From Polaromonas sp. (lineage in GTDB: Bacteria; Pseudomonadota; Gammaproteobacteria; Burkholderiales; Burkholderiaceae), in contig PNMH01000117.1 in the NCBI GenBank assembly GCA_013823505.1, positions 1-8,922 of the forward strand: DNA of 8,922 nucleotides, given 5' to 3'. Made by a program: the position numbers and the translations under genes. Of this stretch, positions 1 through 7,739 are shown one piece after another. How positions within the stretch are numbered: the stretch's first letter is position 1; every line of letters begins with the position of its first letter. Under the pieces are notes generated by a model. The model saw only the letters and a program-made list of their open reading frames with translations. It was not told where the DNA came from and did not search any database.

Positions 1-1
1 G

Positions 2-1507
2 ATCGGGTCGGATCCGCAGTACCTGTCCAAGCGCGACTACGGTTACAGCTTGTTGCCCGGCGCAGAGGGCGCGACCTACACAACGTTCAGGCGTTCTACG
101 GCTTACCGCGATCGACCTGATACGTTGCTGGTGGGGTCGAACAACGGGTTTTTGCACGGTTTTGACGCACGCACCGGAGTCGAGCTGTTTGCCTACATGC
201 CCAGCGAATTGCTGCTACCGCGCGAGGCAACCACGCATGCACAGATCAACGAACTGATGCGTCCGGACTACAGTCACCGGTATTTTGTCGATGGAACGGC
301 CGCCGTGGGCGATGCTTACATCGGCGGCAGCTGGCGCACCATGGTGGTGGGTACCATGGGGGCGGGTGGCCGCACGGTCTTTGCGCTGGACGTGACCAAC
401 CCGGCGGCGGTGGGCACGGCCAGCGTCCTTTGGGAATTCACCCACCCGGACCTGGGGTTTGGCGTCACCAAGCCGAAGATCGTACGCATGAGCAACGGCA
501 CCTGGGCGGCCGTGTTTGGAAACGGTGTCAACAGCGCTACGCACCGCCCGCGGCTTTTTGTGGTGAATCTTGCCAACGGCAGTTTGATCCACAACATCGC
601 CTTGGGCGGCGCTGGGGACGGCAGTCTGGCCGATCCCAACGGGCTTTCGGCGGTCGAGACCACCGACTGGCCTGCCAACGACCTGTCGCTGTCGAATGCC
701 TATGCCGGGGACCTGCACGGCAACTTGTGGCGGGTCAACTTCCGGACTGCAACACCCGCCGTGACCCGTCTCTTCAGGGCTGTGGATTCCGCCAGCGCCC
801 GCCAGCCGATCACCGCGCGCCCCAGGGTGGCACTCAGGCCGGGCACAACAACCGAGGCGGTGGTGGTGCTTGGCACCGGGAGCTTCTTCCGTGTGGGGGA
901 TTCGACGACTGTGAGCCCACAAGTGCAATCGTTGTACGGTATTTTTGACTCGCCGACCCCCTCTGGGACCATCGCCACACGCGCCGACCTGCTGCCGCAG
1001 ACCATCACCAGCAACACCTCGACGACCGTCATTGGCAGCACGACGTTTGAGCCGGGCAGTCTGCGCTTTGTTTCGACCGGTGCCCTGAACACGAACCATC
1101 GGGGCTGGGTCTTGAACCTGCCATCGCCTGGCGAGCGGGTGATCAGCGAGGCCACGTTCCCGACAGGCGCCAACCAGCAGCGCGCCAGGTTCACCACGCT
1201 GATTCCGGACGATGATCCGTGCCGCAGTGGTCGCAACGGCTTCCTGATGGACATCAATCTGGCCAACGGGGGGCGTTTCACCACGCCGGTTTTTGACATC
1301 AACAACGATGGGGTGTTCGATAGCAGTGACAACGCGGGAGGAAATCCGGTCAGTGGCATCGGCGGACCGACCGGAGAAACCTTGACCACCATCCGCGACC
1401 CGAACGCCGACAGAGACAATCTGTACTCTGGCGACGGTCGCAAGATCGGCACGGGGCGCAACAACGCCGGACCGGTGGGGCGGCAGTCTTGGCGTCAACT
1501 CAGGTGA
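2..1507 (+). CDS. pilY1: PilY1-type type IV pilus tip/biogenesis protein, C-terminal part (5' truncated by window)
   Basis: The frame is open from base 2, so the gene begins outside the window; 501 C-terminal residues are visible of a family that usually exceeds 1000. PilY1 proteins are secreted, sit at or near the pilus tip, support pilus extension and twitching, and bind calcium. The visible part is the beta-propeller domain: it opens with the hallmark stretch LLVGSNNGFLHGFDARTG (about residues 43-60), has repeated GT/GDLHGNLWR-like blade motifs (DLHGNLWRVNF near residue 240), and contains the PilY1-typical segment around PCRSGRNGFLMDIN. A calcium-loop-like motif DINNDGVFDSSD is encoded at 1295-1330 (D432, N434, D436, D440 by window numbering). 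The gene ends 8 nt before the next start codon and its stop overlaps that gene's ribosome binding site, so the two are co-transcribed. The family call is secure; adhesin or mechanosensing roles cannot be judged without the N-terminus. Confidence 0.93.
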   Translation: MGSDPQYLSKRDYGYSLLPGAEGATYTTFRRSTAYRDRPDTLLVGSNNGFLHGFDARTGVELFAYMPSELLLPREATTHAQINELMRPDYSHRYFVDGTAAVGDAYIGGSWRTMVVGTMGAGGRTVFALDVTNPAAVGTASVLWEFTHPDLGFGVTKPKIVRMSNGTWAAVFGNGVNSATHRPRLFVVNLANGSLIHNIALGGAGDGSLADPNGLSAVETTDWPANDLSLSNAYAGDLHGNLWRVNFRTATPAVTRLFRAVDSASARQPITARPRVALRPGTTTEAVVVLGTGSFFRVGDSTTVSPQVQSLYGIFDSPTPSGTIATRADLLPQTITSNTSTTVIGSTTFEPGSLRFVSTGALNTNHRGWVLNLPSPGERVISEATFPTGANQQRARFTTLIPDDDPCRSGRNGFLMDINLANGGRFTTPVFDINNDGVFDSSDNAGGNPVSGIGGPTGETLTTIRDPNADRDNLYSGDGRKIGTGRNNAGPVGRQSWRQLR

Positions 1508-1510
1508 GGT
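1506..1510 (+). promoter_or_regulatory. Ribosome binding site fixing the start of the PilY2-like gene
   Basis: GAGGT lies 5 nt before the ATG at 1516 and overlaps the pilY1 stop codon (TGA at 1505-1507). It favours the ATG at 1516 over the in-frame upstream start at 1489, which would overlap pilY1 and put nine polar residues in front of the signal peptide. Confidence 0.7.
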
Positions 1511-1515
1511 CATTC

Positions 1516-1848
1516 ATGAAAGTCATTCGATCATTTTTCGTGGGCCTGTTGGCCACCAGTTCAGTATTGAGCAGCGCCTGGGCTCAGCAGGCTGTTGTAG
1601 GCGCCGACCTGGAGATATGGGGAACGGTGCGCCTCTGGGCACCTGCGGCCCAGCGCATCGAAGTGGATGGCAAGCCGTACCGGCTGGCCCGGGATGTTCA
1701 GGTTCTCGACCGGAACACCCGTCTGTTGCCCGCTCAGCGCGTCAGGCCAGGGGTGCCGGTCATGCTAGTGGTCGCCGGGGGCGAGGTGGTGACGCACGTT
1801 GTGGTCAATCCAGGAACCAGCAGCCCATTTGACAAGGTGGGGCCATGA
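1516..1848 (+). CDS. Small exported protein in the PilY2 position of the minor-pilin operon
   Basis: A 110-residue protein. The N-terminus is a clear Sec signal peptide: MKVIRS, a hydrophobic stretch FFVGLLATSSVLSSAWA, then a likely cleavage after AWA-Q (about residue 23). The mature part is about 87 residues, lacks cysteine and membrane segments, and reads as a small beta-rich domain (IWGTVRLWAPAAQRIEVDG; VMLVVAGGEVVTHVVVNPG). It lies between pilY1 and pilE, overlapping pilE by ATGA (1845-1848). In Pseudomonas aeruginosa this slot is held by pilY2, a protein of similar size, so the role is inferred from position and size; I do not recognise a conserved PilY2 motif by eye. A periplasmic accessory role in pilus assembly is an inference. 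An upstream start at 1489 is possible but poorly supported. Confidence 0.75.
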   Translation: MKVIRSFFVGLLATSSVLSSAWAQQAVVGADLEIWGTVRLWAPAAQRIEVDGKPYRLARDVQVLDRNTRLLPAQRVRPGVPVMLVVAGGEVVTHVVVNPGTSSPFDKVGP

Positions 1849-2294
1849 AGAAACGTCTGATGGCGAGGCATGCCCAGCGGGGCTTCACGCTGATTGAAAT
1901 CATGGTGGTGGTGGCCATCATCGGCATATTGGCTGCGGTCGCCTATCCCTCGTACATCGACTCCGTCCGGCGTTCCGCACGTGCCGATGCCCAGTCGGAC
2001 ATCATGCAGATCGCCCAGACTGCTGAACGGTTTTTCACGCTGAACAACAGGTACGATCAAACGCGTGTGGCTCCGCCTGCCGTACCGGCCCCATTTGTTT
2101 TGCCGATGAACCAGAGCCCCCGCAGTGGGGGGGCACGCTACAACATCAACATCGCATTTCCCACGCCCCAGTCATACGTTCTGCAAGCCGTTCCCGCTGG
2201 TTCTCAGGTGGGTGATGTCTGTGGCACCCTGGCCGTGAACGAGGCGGGGACCACCACACCCGCGTTGGGAACGGACGGACGGGCCTGTTGGTAG
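1845..2294 (+). CDS. pilE: Type IV minor pilin PilE
   Basis: A 149-residue type IV prepilin. The leader has 13 residues ending in QRG, with prepilin peptidase cleavage expected at G13|F14 in the motif RGFTLIEIMVVVAIIGILA. E18 is the conserved Glu5 of the mature pilin, and the hydrophobic N-terminal helix spans about residues 14-36. The C-terminal domain carries C126 and C148, which should form the D-region disulfide, and the protein ends in the PilE-like sequence GRACW. Minor pilins of this class prime assembly at the inner membrane and sit at the pilus tip with PilY1. The start codon overlaps the preceding stop (ATGA) and is preceded by AAGGTGG, so translation is probably coupled. The gene order pilY1-small gene-pilE is that of the Pseudomonas minor-pilin operon, which supports PilE over a major pilin; a generic pilin name would be the cautious alternative. 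Confidence 0.88.
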   Translation: MKKRLMARHAQRGFTLIEIMVVVAIIGILAAVAYPSYIDSVRRSARADAQSDIMQIAQTAERFFTLNNRYDQTRVAPPAVPAPFVLPMNQSPRSGGARYNINIAFPTPQSYVLQAVPAGSQVGDVCGTLAVNEAGTTTPALGTDGRACW

Positions 2295-2301
2295 TACCAC
2301 A

Positions 2302-2327
2302 TTGAACTGAATCCCGTCTTGAACTGA
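2302..2327 (+). repeat. Two 9-bp direct repeats downstream of pilE
   Basis: TTGAACTGA occurs at 2302-2310 and again at 2319-2327, a 17-bp period, in the 110-bp gap between pilE and fimT. This could be a binding site for a regulator or chance; no known consensus is recognised. Confidence 0.3.
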
Positions 2328-2336
2328 CACCCATCA

Positions 2337-2353
2337 TCCCCCTCGCAGGGGAT
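2337..2353 (+). other. Short hairpin in the pilE-fimT gap
   Basis: CCCCT (2339-2343), loop CGC, AGGGG (2347-2351) forms a compact stem that can be extended by AT pairs with one bulge. No T-run follows, so it is a poor intrinsic terminator; it could mark partial termination or a processing point before fimT. Confidence 0.3.
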
Positions 2354-2404
2354 GCAAGCGGCGTGCGGTTTGCTTAGCATTTCTTCCCAGATAGGGAGGG
2401 GTGC

Positions 2405-2980
2405 ATGACAAATCGTCAACTCAAGGGGTGGTATGCCCGCGGCGTGACACTCGTCGAGTTGTTCGTGGTGGTCGCCATTCTGGCCACCTTGGTGGGCATA
2501 GCGGTGCCTGGATTGCAGCAATGGGTGGATTCGACCCGTATTGGCACTCAGGTGAGGGCCTTTCTTTCGGATCTCCAGCTCACCCGCACCGAGGCCATAC
2601 GCCGTGGTGAACGGGTGGTGCTCTGCGCCGCCTCTGGGCTGCAAGCTTGTTCGACCTTGCCGGGCTGGCACCAGGGATGGCTCATGTTTGTGGACCTCAA
2701 CAACAACGCGCAGGTGGACATGGGCGAACCCATTCTGCGCCACCAGGCACCGTCACCGGAAGGGTGGACCATTCAAGGCAACCAACCCGTTGCGCGCTTT
2801 GTGTCATACGACGCTTTGGGTTCGACACGGTTGGTCAGTGGTGCGTTTCAGGCGGGCTCCGTGCTGTTCTGTCGGCAGGGCGCTGGCACCGGGGCACCCT
2901 TGCCGCGCCGTGTGGTTATCAACAGCGTGGGACGTCCACGCAGTGAAACCGTGCGGGATCCCAGCGTCTGTCATGGATGA
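2405..2980 (+). CDS. fimT: FimT/GspH-type minor pseudopilin
   Basis: A 191-residue prepilin-like protein. The class III leader ends at G13 (ARG|VTLVELFVVVAILATLVGIAVP), with E18 as mature Glu5 and a hydrophobic helix to about residue 35. The following GspH/FimT domain has the usual TEAIRRGERVVLCA segment (62-75) and the GW..GWLMFVDLNNN stretch (87-101). Four cysteines (74, 82, 156, 189) could form two disulfides. Near the C-terminus, residues 176-179 read GRPR, matching the GRxR motif reported as the DNA-binding element of FimT in natural transformation. An unusually strong ribosome binding site (AGGGAGGG, 2393-2400) sits 4 nt before the ATG. The gene is separated from pilE by 110 bp, so it may be the last gene of the pil operon or have its own promoter. 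FimT rather than FimU is the better fit; both belong to the same family. Confidence 0.85.
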   Translation: MTNRQLKGWYARGVTLVELFVVVAILATLVGIAVPGLQQWVDSTRIGTQVRAFLSDLQLTRTEAIRRGERVVLCAASGLQACSTLPGWHQGWLMFVDLNNNAQVDMGEPILRHQAPSPEGWTIQGNQPVARFVSYDALGSTRLVSGAFQAGSVLFCRQGAGTGAPLPRRVVINSVGRPRSETVRDPSVCHG

Positions 2981-2986
2981 AATGAA

Positions 2987-3014
2987 CTTCCTGCCTTTCG
3001 CGTATCGGCAGAAG
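2987..3014 (-). terminator. Weak terminator-like hairpin between convergent fimT and nrdR
   Basis: Read on the - strand, CTTCTGCC pairs with GGCAGGAAG (one bulged base) around an 11-nt loop, followed by the T-rich TTCATTTCAT. It lies in the 44-bp gap between the convergent ends of fimT and nrdR, where a bidirectional terminator is expected. The T-run is interrupted, so the call is tentative. Confidence 0.3.
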
Positions 3015-3024
3015 TCACCTGCGT

Positions 3025-3474
3025 CTACCGCCGCACCTCATCCACCAGCGCCCTGAATTCGTCGATGTCTTCGAAGCTTCGGTACACGCTGGCAAAGCGG
3101 ATGTAGGCCACTTTGTCGAGCTTTTTGAGCTCGCGCATCACCATTTCACCCAGCCGCGTGGCGGGCACCTCGCGGGCGCCGAGGTTGAGCAGCTTTTCCT
3201 CGATGCGTTCGATCGCGGCATCGACCTGCTCGGTGCTGACCGGGCGCTTGCGCAGCGCCAGGGCAAATGAGGCACGGAGCTTGGCTGGGACGTAGTCGAC
3301 GCGGCGGCCGTCTTTTTTCACCACGGCTGGAAAGTTCACTTCCGGCCGCTCGTAGGTGGTGAACCGTTTTTCGCAGTGGCCGCACCGGCGGCGGCGGCGG
3401 ATGAAGTCCGCGTCTTCGGAAACCCGGGTCTCGACGACCTGGGTCTCCAGGTGACCGCAGAACGGGCACTTCAT
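3025..3474 (-). CDS. nrdR: Transcriptional repressor NrdR
   Basis: A 149-residue protein, the standard length for NrdR, which represses ribonucleotide reductase genes according to nucleotide state. The N-terminal zinc ribbon is intact: MKCPFCG (C3, C6) and CGHCEKRF (C31, C34), with the arginine-rich IRRRRR between. The rest is the ATP-cone domain, from about residue 47 ([14 protein letters not shown]) to residue 140 ([17 protein letters not shown]). The gene starts 22 nt after the glyA stop on the same strand with no terminator between, so the two are probably co-transcribed; this pairing is common in betaproteobacteria. The ribosome binding site is weak (GGCGACG region), in keeping with dependence on upstream translation. 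Expected targets are palindromic NrdR boxes in front of nrd operons, none of which lies in this window. Confidence 0.96.
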   Translation of the reverse strand: MKCPFCGHLETQVVETRVSEDADFIRRRRRCGHCEKRFTTYERPEVNFPAVVKKDGRRVDYVPAKLRASFALALRKRPVSTEQVDAAIERIEEKLLNLGAREVPATRLGEMVMRELKKLDKVAYIRFASVYRSFEDIDEFRALVDEVRR

Positions 3475-3496
3475 CGCACGACGTCGCCAGCCGGCA

Positions 3497-4741
3497 TCAC
3501 TTGTAGACCGGGAAACGCGCGGTCAGGGCGTTGACCTTGGCGCGCACCGCGTCGATGTTGGCCAGGTCGCGCGGGTTGTCCAGCACGTCGGCAATCAGGT
3601 GTGCGGTTGCACGGGCCTCTTCGTCCTTGAAGCCGCGCGTGGTCATGGCGGGTGTGCCGATGCGAACGCCGCTGGTGACCATGGGCTTTTCCGGGTCGTT
3701 CGGGATGGCGTTCTTGTTGATGGTCATGTGGGCGCTGCCCAGCACGGCCTCGGCTTCTTTGCCGGTGATGCCTTTGGCGCGCAGATCCACCAGCATGACA
3801 TGACTCTCGGTGCGACCGCTGACGATGCGCAGGCCGCGCGAGACCAGTGTTTCGGCGACGATGCGTGCATTTGTCAGCACTTGCTGCTGATAGATCTTGA
3901 ATTCCGGTGTCAAGGCTTCTTTGAAAGCCACGGCCTTGGCCGCGATCACGTGCATCAGCGGACCGCCTTGCAGGCCGGGGAAGATGGCGCTGTTGATGGC
4001 CTTTTCGTGCTGGGCCTTCATCAGGATGATGCCGCCACGCGGACCGCGCAGGCTCTTGTGGGTGGTGGAGGTCACCACGTCGGCAAACGGCACCGGGTTG
4101 GGGTAGACGCCCGCAGCGATCAGGCCTGCGTAATGGGCCATGTCCACCATGAAGACGGCGCCGACTTCTTTGGCGATGTTGGCGAAGCGCTCGAAGTCGA
4201 TGCGAAGGCTGTAGGCCGATGCGCCGGCGATGATGAGCTTGGGCTTGGACTCGCGCGCCTTGGCTTCCATCGCGTCGTAGTCAATGGCTTCGTTCGCGTC
4301 CAGCCCGTAGCTCACCACGTTGAACCATTTGCCGCTCATGTTCAGCGGCATGCCATGGGTCAGGTGGCCACCTTCGGCCAGGCTCATGCCCATGATGGTG
4401 TCGCCGGGCTTCAAAAAGGCCAGGAACACGGCTTCGTTGGCGGAAGCGCCGCAGTGCGGCTGCACGTTGGCGGCATCGGCACCGAACAGCTGTTTGACGC
4501 GGTCAATGGCCAGTTGCTCGGCCACGTCCACGTACTCGCAGCCGCCGTAGTAGCGCTTGCCGGGGTAGCCTTCGGCGTATTTGTTGGTGAGCTGCGTGCC
4601 CTGGGCGGCCATCACTGCGGGTGAGGCGTAGTTTTCGCTGGCGATCAGCTCGATGTGGTGTTCCTGGCGGGCGTTTTCCAGCTGGATCGCCTTGAACAGT
4701 TCGGGATCGGTTTGCTCGATGAGGATGTTGCGGTCGTACAT
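3497..4741 (-). CDS. glyA: Serine hydroxymethyltransferase
   Basis: A 414-residue, complete PLP-dependent enzyme that interconverts serine and glycine while loading tetrahydrofolate with a one-carbon unit in the cytosol. The Schiff-base lysine is K229 in [14 protein letters not shown], at the same number as in Escherichia coli. D200 and H203 in [14 protein letters not shown] contact the cofactor, ENYAS and [13 protein letters not shown] (about 36-67) are the usual N-terminal motifs, and GASANEAV (98-105) lies near the cofactor phosphate. The frame stays open 56 residues further upstream, but that stretch is proline/arginine-rich and unlike the family; [16 protein letters not shown] is the normal betaproteobacterial N-terminus, so the ATG at 4741 is chosen. 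The ribosome binding site in front of it is weak. The gene leads into nrdR, joining one-carbon and nucleotide metabolism in one transcript. Confidence 0.96.
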   Translation of the reverse strand: MYDRNILIEQTDPELFKAIQLENARQEHHIELIASENYASPAVMAAQGTQLTNKYAEGYPGKRYYGGCEYVDVAEQLAIDRVKQLFGADAANVQPHCGASANEAVFLAFLKPGDTIMGMSLAEGGHLTHGMPLNMSGKWFNVVSYGLDANEAIDYDAMEAKARESKPKLIIAGASAYSLRIDFERFANIAKEVGAVFMVDMAHYAGLIAAGVYPNPVPFADVVTSTTHKSLRGPRGGIILMKAQHEKAINSAIFPGLQGGPLMHVIAAKAVAFKEALTPEFKIYQQQVLTNARIVAETLVSRGLRIVSGRTESHVMLVDLRAKGITGKEAEAVLGSAHMTINKNAIPNDPEKPMVTSGVRIGTPAMTTRGFKDEEARATAHLIADVLDNPRDLANIDAVRAKVNALTARFPVYK

Positions 4742-5001
4742 GGTTCGGCAGTCTCGGGACGGTCTCGGGAGATAGGGACCCCGCGCGCTCAGGGGGAGCG
4801 GCAGGGACTGCCCAGGCGAACGGCTGATCGTCCGGAGCAGGCCCCGGGCGGTACGCTTCCCAGTGGTTGTCCCGGCCTCGGTTGCTGGTTGCAAGGGCAG
4901 GGGGGCCACGTCAGCACCAGATCCCGCAGGGGATTGGGCCTATCGCCAGTTGCGCACCGGCCAAGTTTAGCCGAGGTGGCGGTGGCGGGCCCTGCGCCGG
5001 T
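4742..5001 (-). promoter_or_regulatory. glyA upstream region: long leader with a tandem 9-bp repeat
   Basis: 260 bp separate glyA from the transglycosylase gene on the same strand. A 9-bp direct repeat (GTCTCGGGA on the + strand, 4751-4759 and 4762-4770; period 11) lies 10-29 nt before the glyA start, close to one helical turn apart. A -10-like TAACT-type box, TAAACT on the - strand (4964-4969), is present without a convincing -35, so the promoter position is uncertain. I see no glycine riboswitch core and no convincing terminator for the transglycosylase gene. Confidence 0.3.
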
Positions 5002-5892
5002 TCAAGAGTTCGCCAACGGCGTTTCCGGCGGCTGGGGCGGGGCAGCGGGGGCTTCGGCTTCGAGGTCCACGCCCTCCTGGATGGGAAGAACAGGGGGCGT
5101 CGAAGCGGGCAACACGGCGGGAGTGGCCTGGAAATACGGGAAGCTGGTGGGCATGGGCAAGCCCAGCGCCACACTTTGGATGCGCAGGTGTTCGCTCATC
5201 ACCTTGTTGATGTAGTCGCTGCCGTTGGTGGTGACCGCGCCCACGTAGCAACGCAGACCGCTTTCGATGGAGCCGTTGCGCTTCACACAGTCCTGCAGCA
5301 CCTTCACACCCACCCGCAGGTTGGCCACCGGATCGAACGCGGCCTGTTCGCCACCGAAATGCTCGAACTTGTCGGTGTGCACGCGCGTGAGCACCTGCAT
5401 CAGGCCTTGCGCGCCCACCGGGCTTTGCGCGTAGGGGTTGAAGCGCGACTCGATCGCCATCACGGCCAGGATCAGGGTCGGATCGAGCCGGGTCTTCTGG
5501 CCGATCACGAAGGCTTCTGCCACCAGCACGCCCAGCGGCTCCGGTGCCACCCGGTACTTGCGGCTGAGCCAGGTCGTCACCTGGGCCTGCTGTTTGGACA
5601 GGCTGGGGGCTTCGATGGTCGAGAAGCGCTCCGCCCCGGCGGGCTGTGCAGGCGCCTCGGCCACGACATCGTGGCGTTGCAGCAGCCAGCCCAGCAGGTG
5701 CTGCTCGGCACTGGCGCGCAGGTCGGCGCGGGCGCTCAGGGTGATCAGGCCCACGGCCATCGCCGTGCCGAGCAGGGCCAGGCCGTTGTGGCTGATGTCG
5801 ATGAAACCCCGGTACGCATCGACCAGGGCGGTTTTCAGGGGGCTCGCCACCGGGCCAAAGGCGGTCGGTGGGTTTGCGGGAATGGCTGTCAT
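5002..5892 (-). CDS. Membrane-anchored lytic transglycosylase, SLT domain
   Basis: A 296-residue protein starting MTAIPANPP. A single hydrophobic segment at about 35-54 (NGLALLGTAMAVGLITLSA) should anchor it in the inner membrane with the bulk in the periplasm. The SLT domain covers about 125-240: the catalytic glutamate is E148 in VMAIESRFNPYAQS, followed by VGAQGLMQV (159-167), the NLRVGVKVLQ helix and a late CYVGAV...Y segment, as in family 1 transglycosylases, which cleave peptidoglycan to 1,6-anhydromuropeptides. The C-terminal tail (about 250-296) is proline/alanine-rich and probably disordered. An in-frame ATG 63 nt upstream would add MASPIQPIRPTGPHGAERSD, but a strong AAAGGAG lies 7 nt before the ATG at 5892, so that start is preferred. 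It is not linked to a secretion or conjugation cluster here, so it may serve general wall remodelling; placement near pilus genes is suggestive at most. Confidence 0.88.
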   Translation of the reverse strand: MTAIPANPPTAFGPVASPLKTALVDAYRGFIDISHNGLALLGTAMAVGLITLSARADLRASAEQHLLGWLLQRHDVVAEAPAQPAGAERFSTIEAPSLSKQQAQVTTWLSRKYRVAPEPLGVLVAEAFVIGQKTRLDPTLILAVMAIESRFNPYAQSPVGAQGLMQVLTRVHTDKFEHFGGEQAAFDPVANLRVGVKVLQDCVKRNGSIESGLRCYVGAVTTNGSDYINKVMSEHLRIQSVALGLPMPTSFPYFQATPAVLPASTPPVLPIQEGVDLEAEAPAAPPQPPETPLANS

Positions 5893-5899
5893 GTTGTCG

Positions 5900-5906
5900 C
5901 TCCTTT
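5900..5906 (-). promoter_or_regulatory. Ribosome binding site of the transglycosylase gene
   Basis: AAAGGAG on the - strand, 7 nt before the ATG at 5892. It decides the start against the longer in-frame alternative at 5955, which has no comparable site. Confidence 0.75.
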
Positions 5907-6041
5907 CTGCGCCGTGCGGGCCGGTGGGCCGGATCGGCTGGATTGGGGACGCCATCGACGGGCCTCGCCTTGTGGGCTCGGCGGTCGAATTAGCCGGAAT
6001 CGGCAGCGCGAGGGTTTACCCGGATGGGTGAAAGCTGGCGA

Positions 6042-6070
6042 ATGGTAGGGGGTGTCAAATACCAAGTCAA
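6042..6070 (-). promoter_or_regulatory. Candidate promoter of the transglycosylase gene
   Basis: On the - strand, TTGACT (6065-6070), a 17-nt spacer and TACCAT (6042-6047) give a plausible sigma-70 promoter, with an AT-rich stretch upstream that could act as an UP element. It predicts a leader of about 140 nt. A perfect TTGACA at 6053-6058 is also present on this strand but has no good -10 partner. Confidence 0.45.
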
Positions 6071-6083
6071 ATTTAAAATTTGA
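6067..6083. promoter_or_regulatory. 17-bp perfect palindrome between divergent promoters (operator candidate)
   Basis: TCAAATTT-A-AAATTTGA is an exact 8+1+8 inverted repeat. It overlaps the -35 of the - strand promoter and the start of the -35 of a + strand promoter, so a dimeric regulator bound here could control both. AT-rich palindromes can also be chance in such a stretch; the regulator is unknown. Confidence 0.45.
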
Positions 6084-6110
6084 TTTCTAAGTAATGTTTG
6101 GTTATATAAA
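6080..6110 (+). promoter_or_regulatory. Candidate + strand promoter of the non-coding region
   Basis: TTGATT (6080-6085), 17 nt, TATATA (6103-6108); an overlapping TATAAA (6105-6110) gives a 19-nt spacer. It lies in the only strongly AT-rich stretch of the window and points toward the hairpin-rich stretch that ends at the terminator near 6520. No ribosome binding site or plausible protein gene follows. Confidence 0.45.
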
Positions 6111-6228
6111 GACTTCCTGGAGCGGGGTGCTTTCCAGTTCTCTAGCGGTGTGTCCAGCGTTGATGCGGGTTTCCGGCCTGCCCGTCGAATTTGACCGTTT
6201 GTCGGTTGAACGCCACCTTTCACGGTGC

Positions 6229-6257
6229 AAAAAGCCATTCCGGAGTTGCCGAATGGC
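6229..6257 (-). terminator. Possible - strand intrinsic terminator
   Basis: On the - strand the stem GCCATT-CGG/CCG-AATGGC (one bulged base) is followed directly by TTTTT (6229-6233). It could stop transcripts coming from the insertion sequence or other antisense transcription before they reach the transglycosylase promoter. The same hairpin could instead be part of the + strand RNA. Confidence 0.5.
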
Positions 6258-6484
6258 GGTGCGGGTTGTGATTGAAATTCCCCATGGAGTTCCGGCCCCG
6301 GGCCTCTTGAAGTGCCGGACGAAGGGGGGTAACCTGCGGTTGTCTGCTCTTGAGGCAGGCATCAACCGGTACTGCGGCTTGTCCGTGCACCGGTCCCCAA
6401 CGGGAGCAATCTGTTGCTTCCAGGCTGGAGAGACATCCAACTCCCTCCGCCAAAACCGACGGCAAGTGCATGACGCCCGCCGTC

Positions 6485-6520
6485 AACCCCGATGGGTTCA
6501 GCCTGTCGGGGTTTCTTTTT
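6485..6520 (+). terminator. Strong intrinsic terminator
   Basis: AACCCCGA (6485-6492) pairs perfectly with TCGGGGTT (6506-6513); the stem can extend inward through TGGG/CCTG with loop TTCAG, and is followed by TTTCTTTTT through 6520. This is the best terminator in the window. No + strand protein gene precedes it, which is the main reason to suspect an RNA gene upstream. Confidence 0.85.
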
Positions 6521-6587
6521 GGTGCGGTGCACAAGCGCCAGGAGATCCTTGGTCTGGGCGTTTGGACGTCTGAGCAACCGTGTTGAA

Positions 6588-6593
6588 AGTCAA
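6588..6593 (-). promoter_or_regulatory. -35 half of a predicted circle-junction promoter
   Basis: TTGACT on the - strand, 11 nt after the transposase stop codon, pointing outward. In the linear element it has no partner inside the element. When the ends join at the CT core it would stand 17 nt from TATCTT at 7878-7883 at the other end. Confidence 0.45.
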
Positions 6594-6603
6594 GACCGCG
6601 AAG

Positions 6604-7726
<1,123 letters not shown>

Positions 7727-7739
7727 AAACCGAAGCAGG

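Larger units (their letters stand above)
6117..6520 (+). ncRNA. Candidate structured non-coding RNA of about 400 nt, family not recognised
   Basis: The stretch from the + strand promoter to the + strand terminator has no credible protein gene; open frames here run through the terminator or have odd, cysteine- and arginine-rich composition. Consecutive hairpins can be paired by hand: ACCG/CGGT (6194-6206), CACC/GGTG (6214-6227), GCCATT-CGG/CCG-AATGGC with one bulge (6234-6257), TCCGGC/GCCGGA (6291-6319), GGTTG-CTGC/GCAG-CAACC (6338-6367), a 7-bp stem with UCUG loop (6403-6420) and GACGGC/GCCGTC (6458-6484), which abuts the terminator. I looked for and did not find the signatures of tmRNA, RNase P RNA, signal recognition particle RNA or common riboswitches. 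6S RNA could not be excluded. GC-rich DNA forms chance hairpins easily, so this remains a candidate. Confidence 0.35.

Noticed and set aside
3599..4624. A 341-codon + strand open frame opposite glyA
   Set aside because: Antisense shadow of a fully conserved enzyme gene; composition is histidine- and valine-rich with no family motif.
4742..4909. N-terminal extension of 56 residues on serine hydroxymethyltransferase
   Set aside because: The extension is proline/arginine-rich and has no counterpart in the family, while the shorter form starts and numbers (K229) exactly as expected.
4742..5001. Glycine or tetrahydrofolate riboswitch in front of glyA
   Set aside because: The conserved glycine-aptamer core was not found and no recognised folate-aptamer pattern could be placed; a covariance-model search would be needed to revive this.
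6117..6520. tmRNA, RNase P RNA or signal recognition particle RNA
   Set aside because: The conserved sequence blocks of these RNAs were looked for and are absent.
6094..6573. Protein-coding frames in the 5893-6572 gap on either strand
   Set aside because: They overlap the -10 box, read through the strong terminator or the opposing hairpin, lack ribosome binding sites and have implausible composition.
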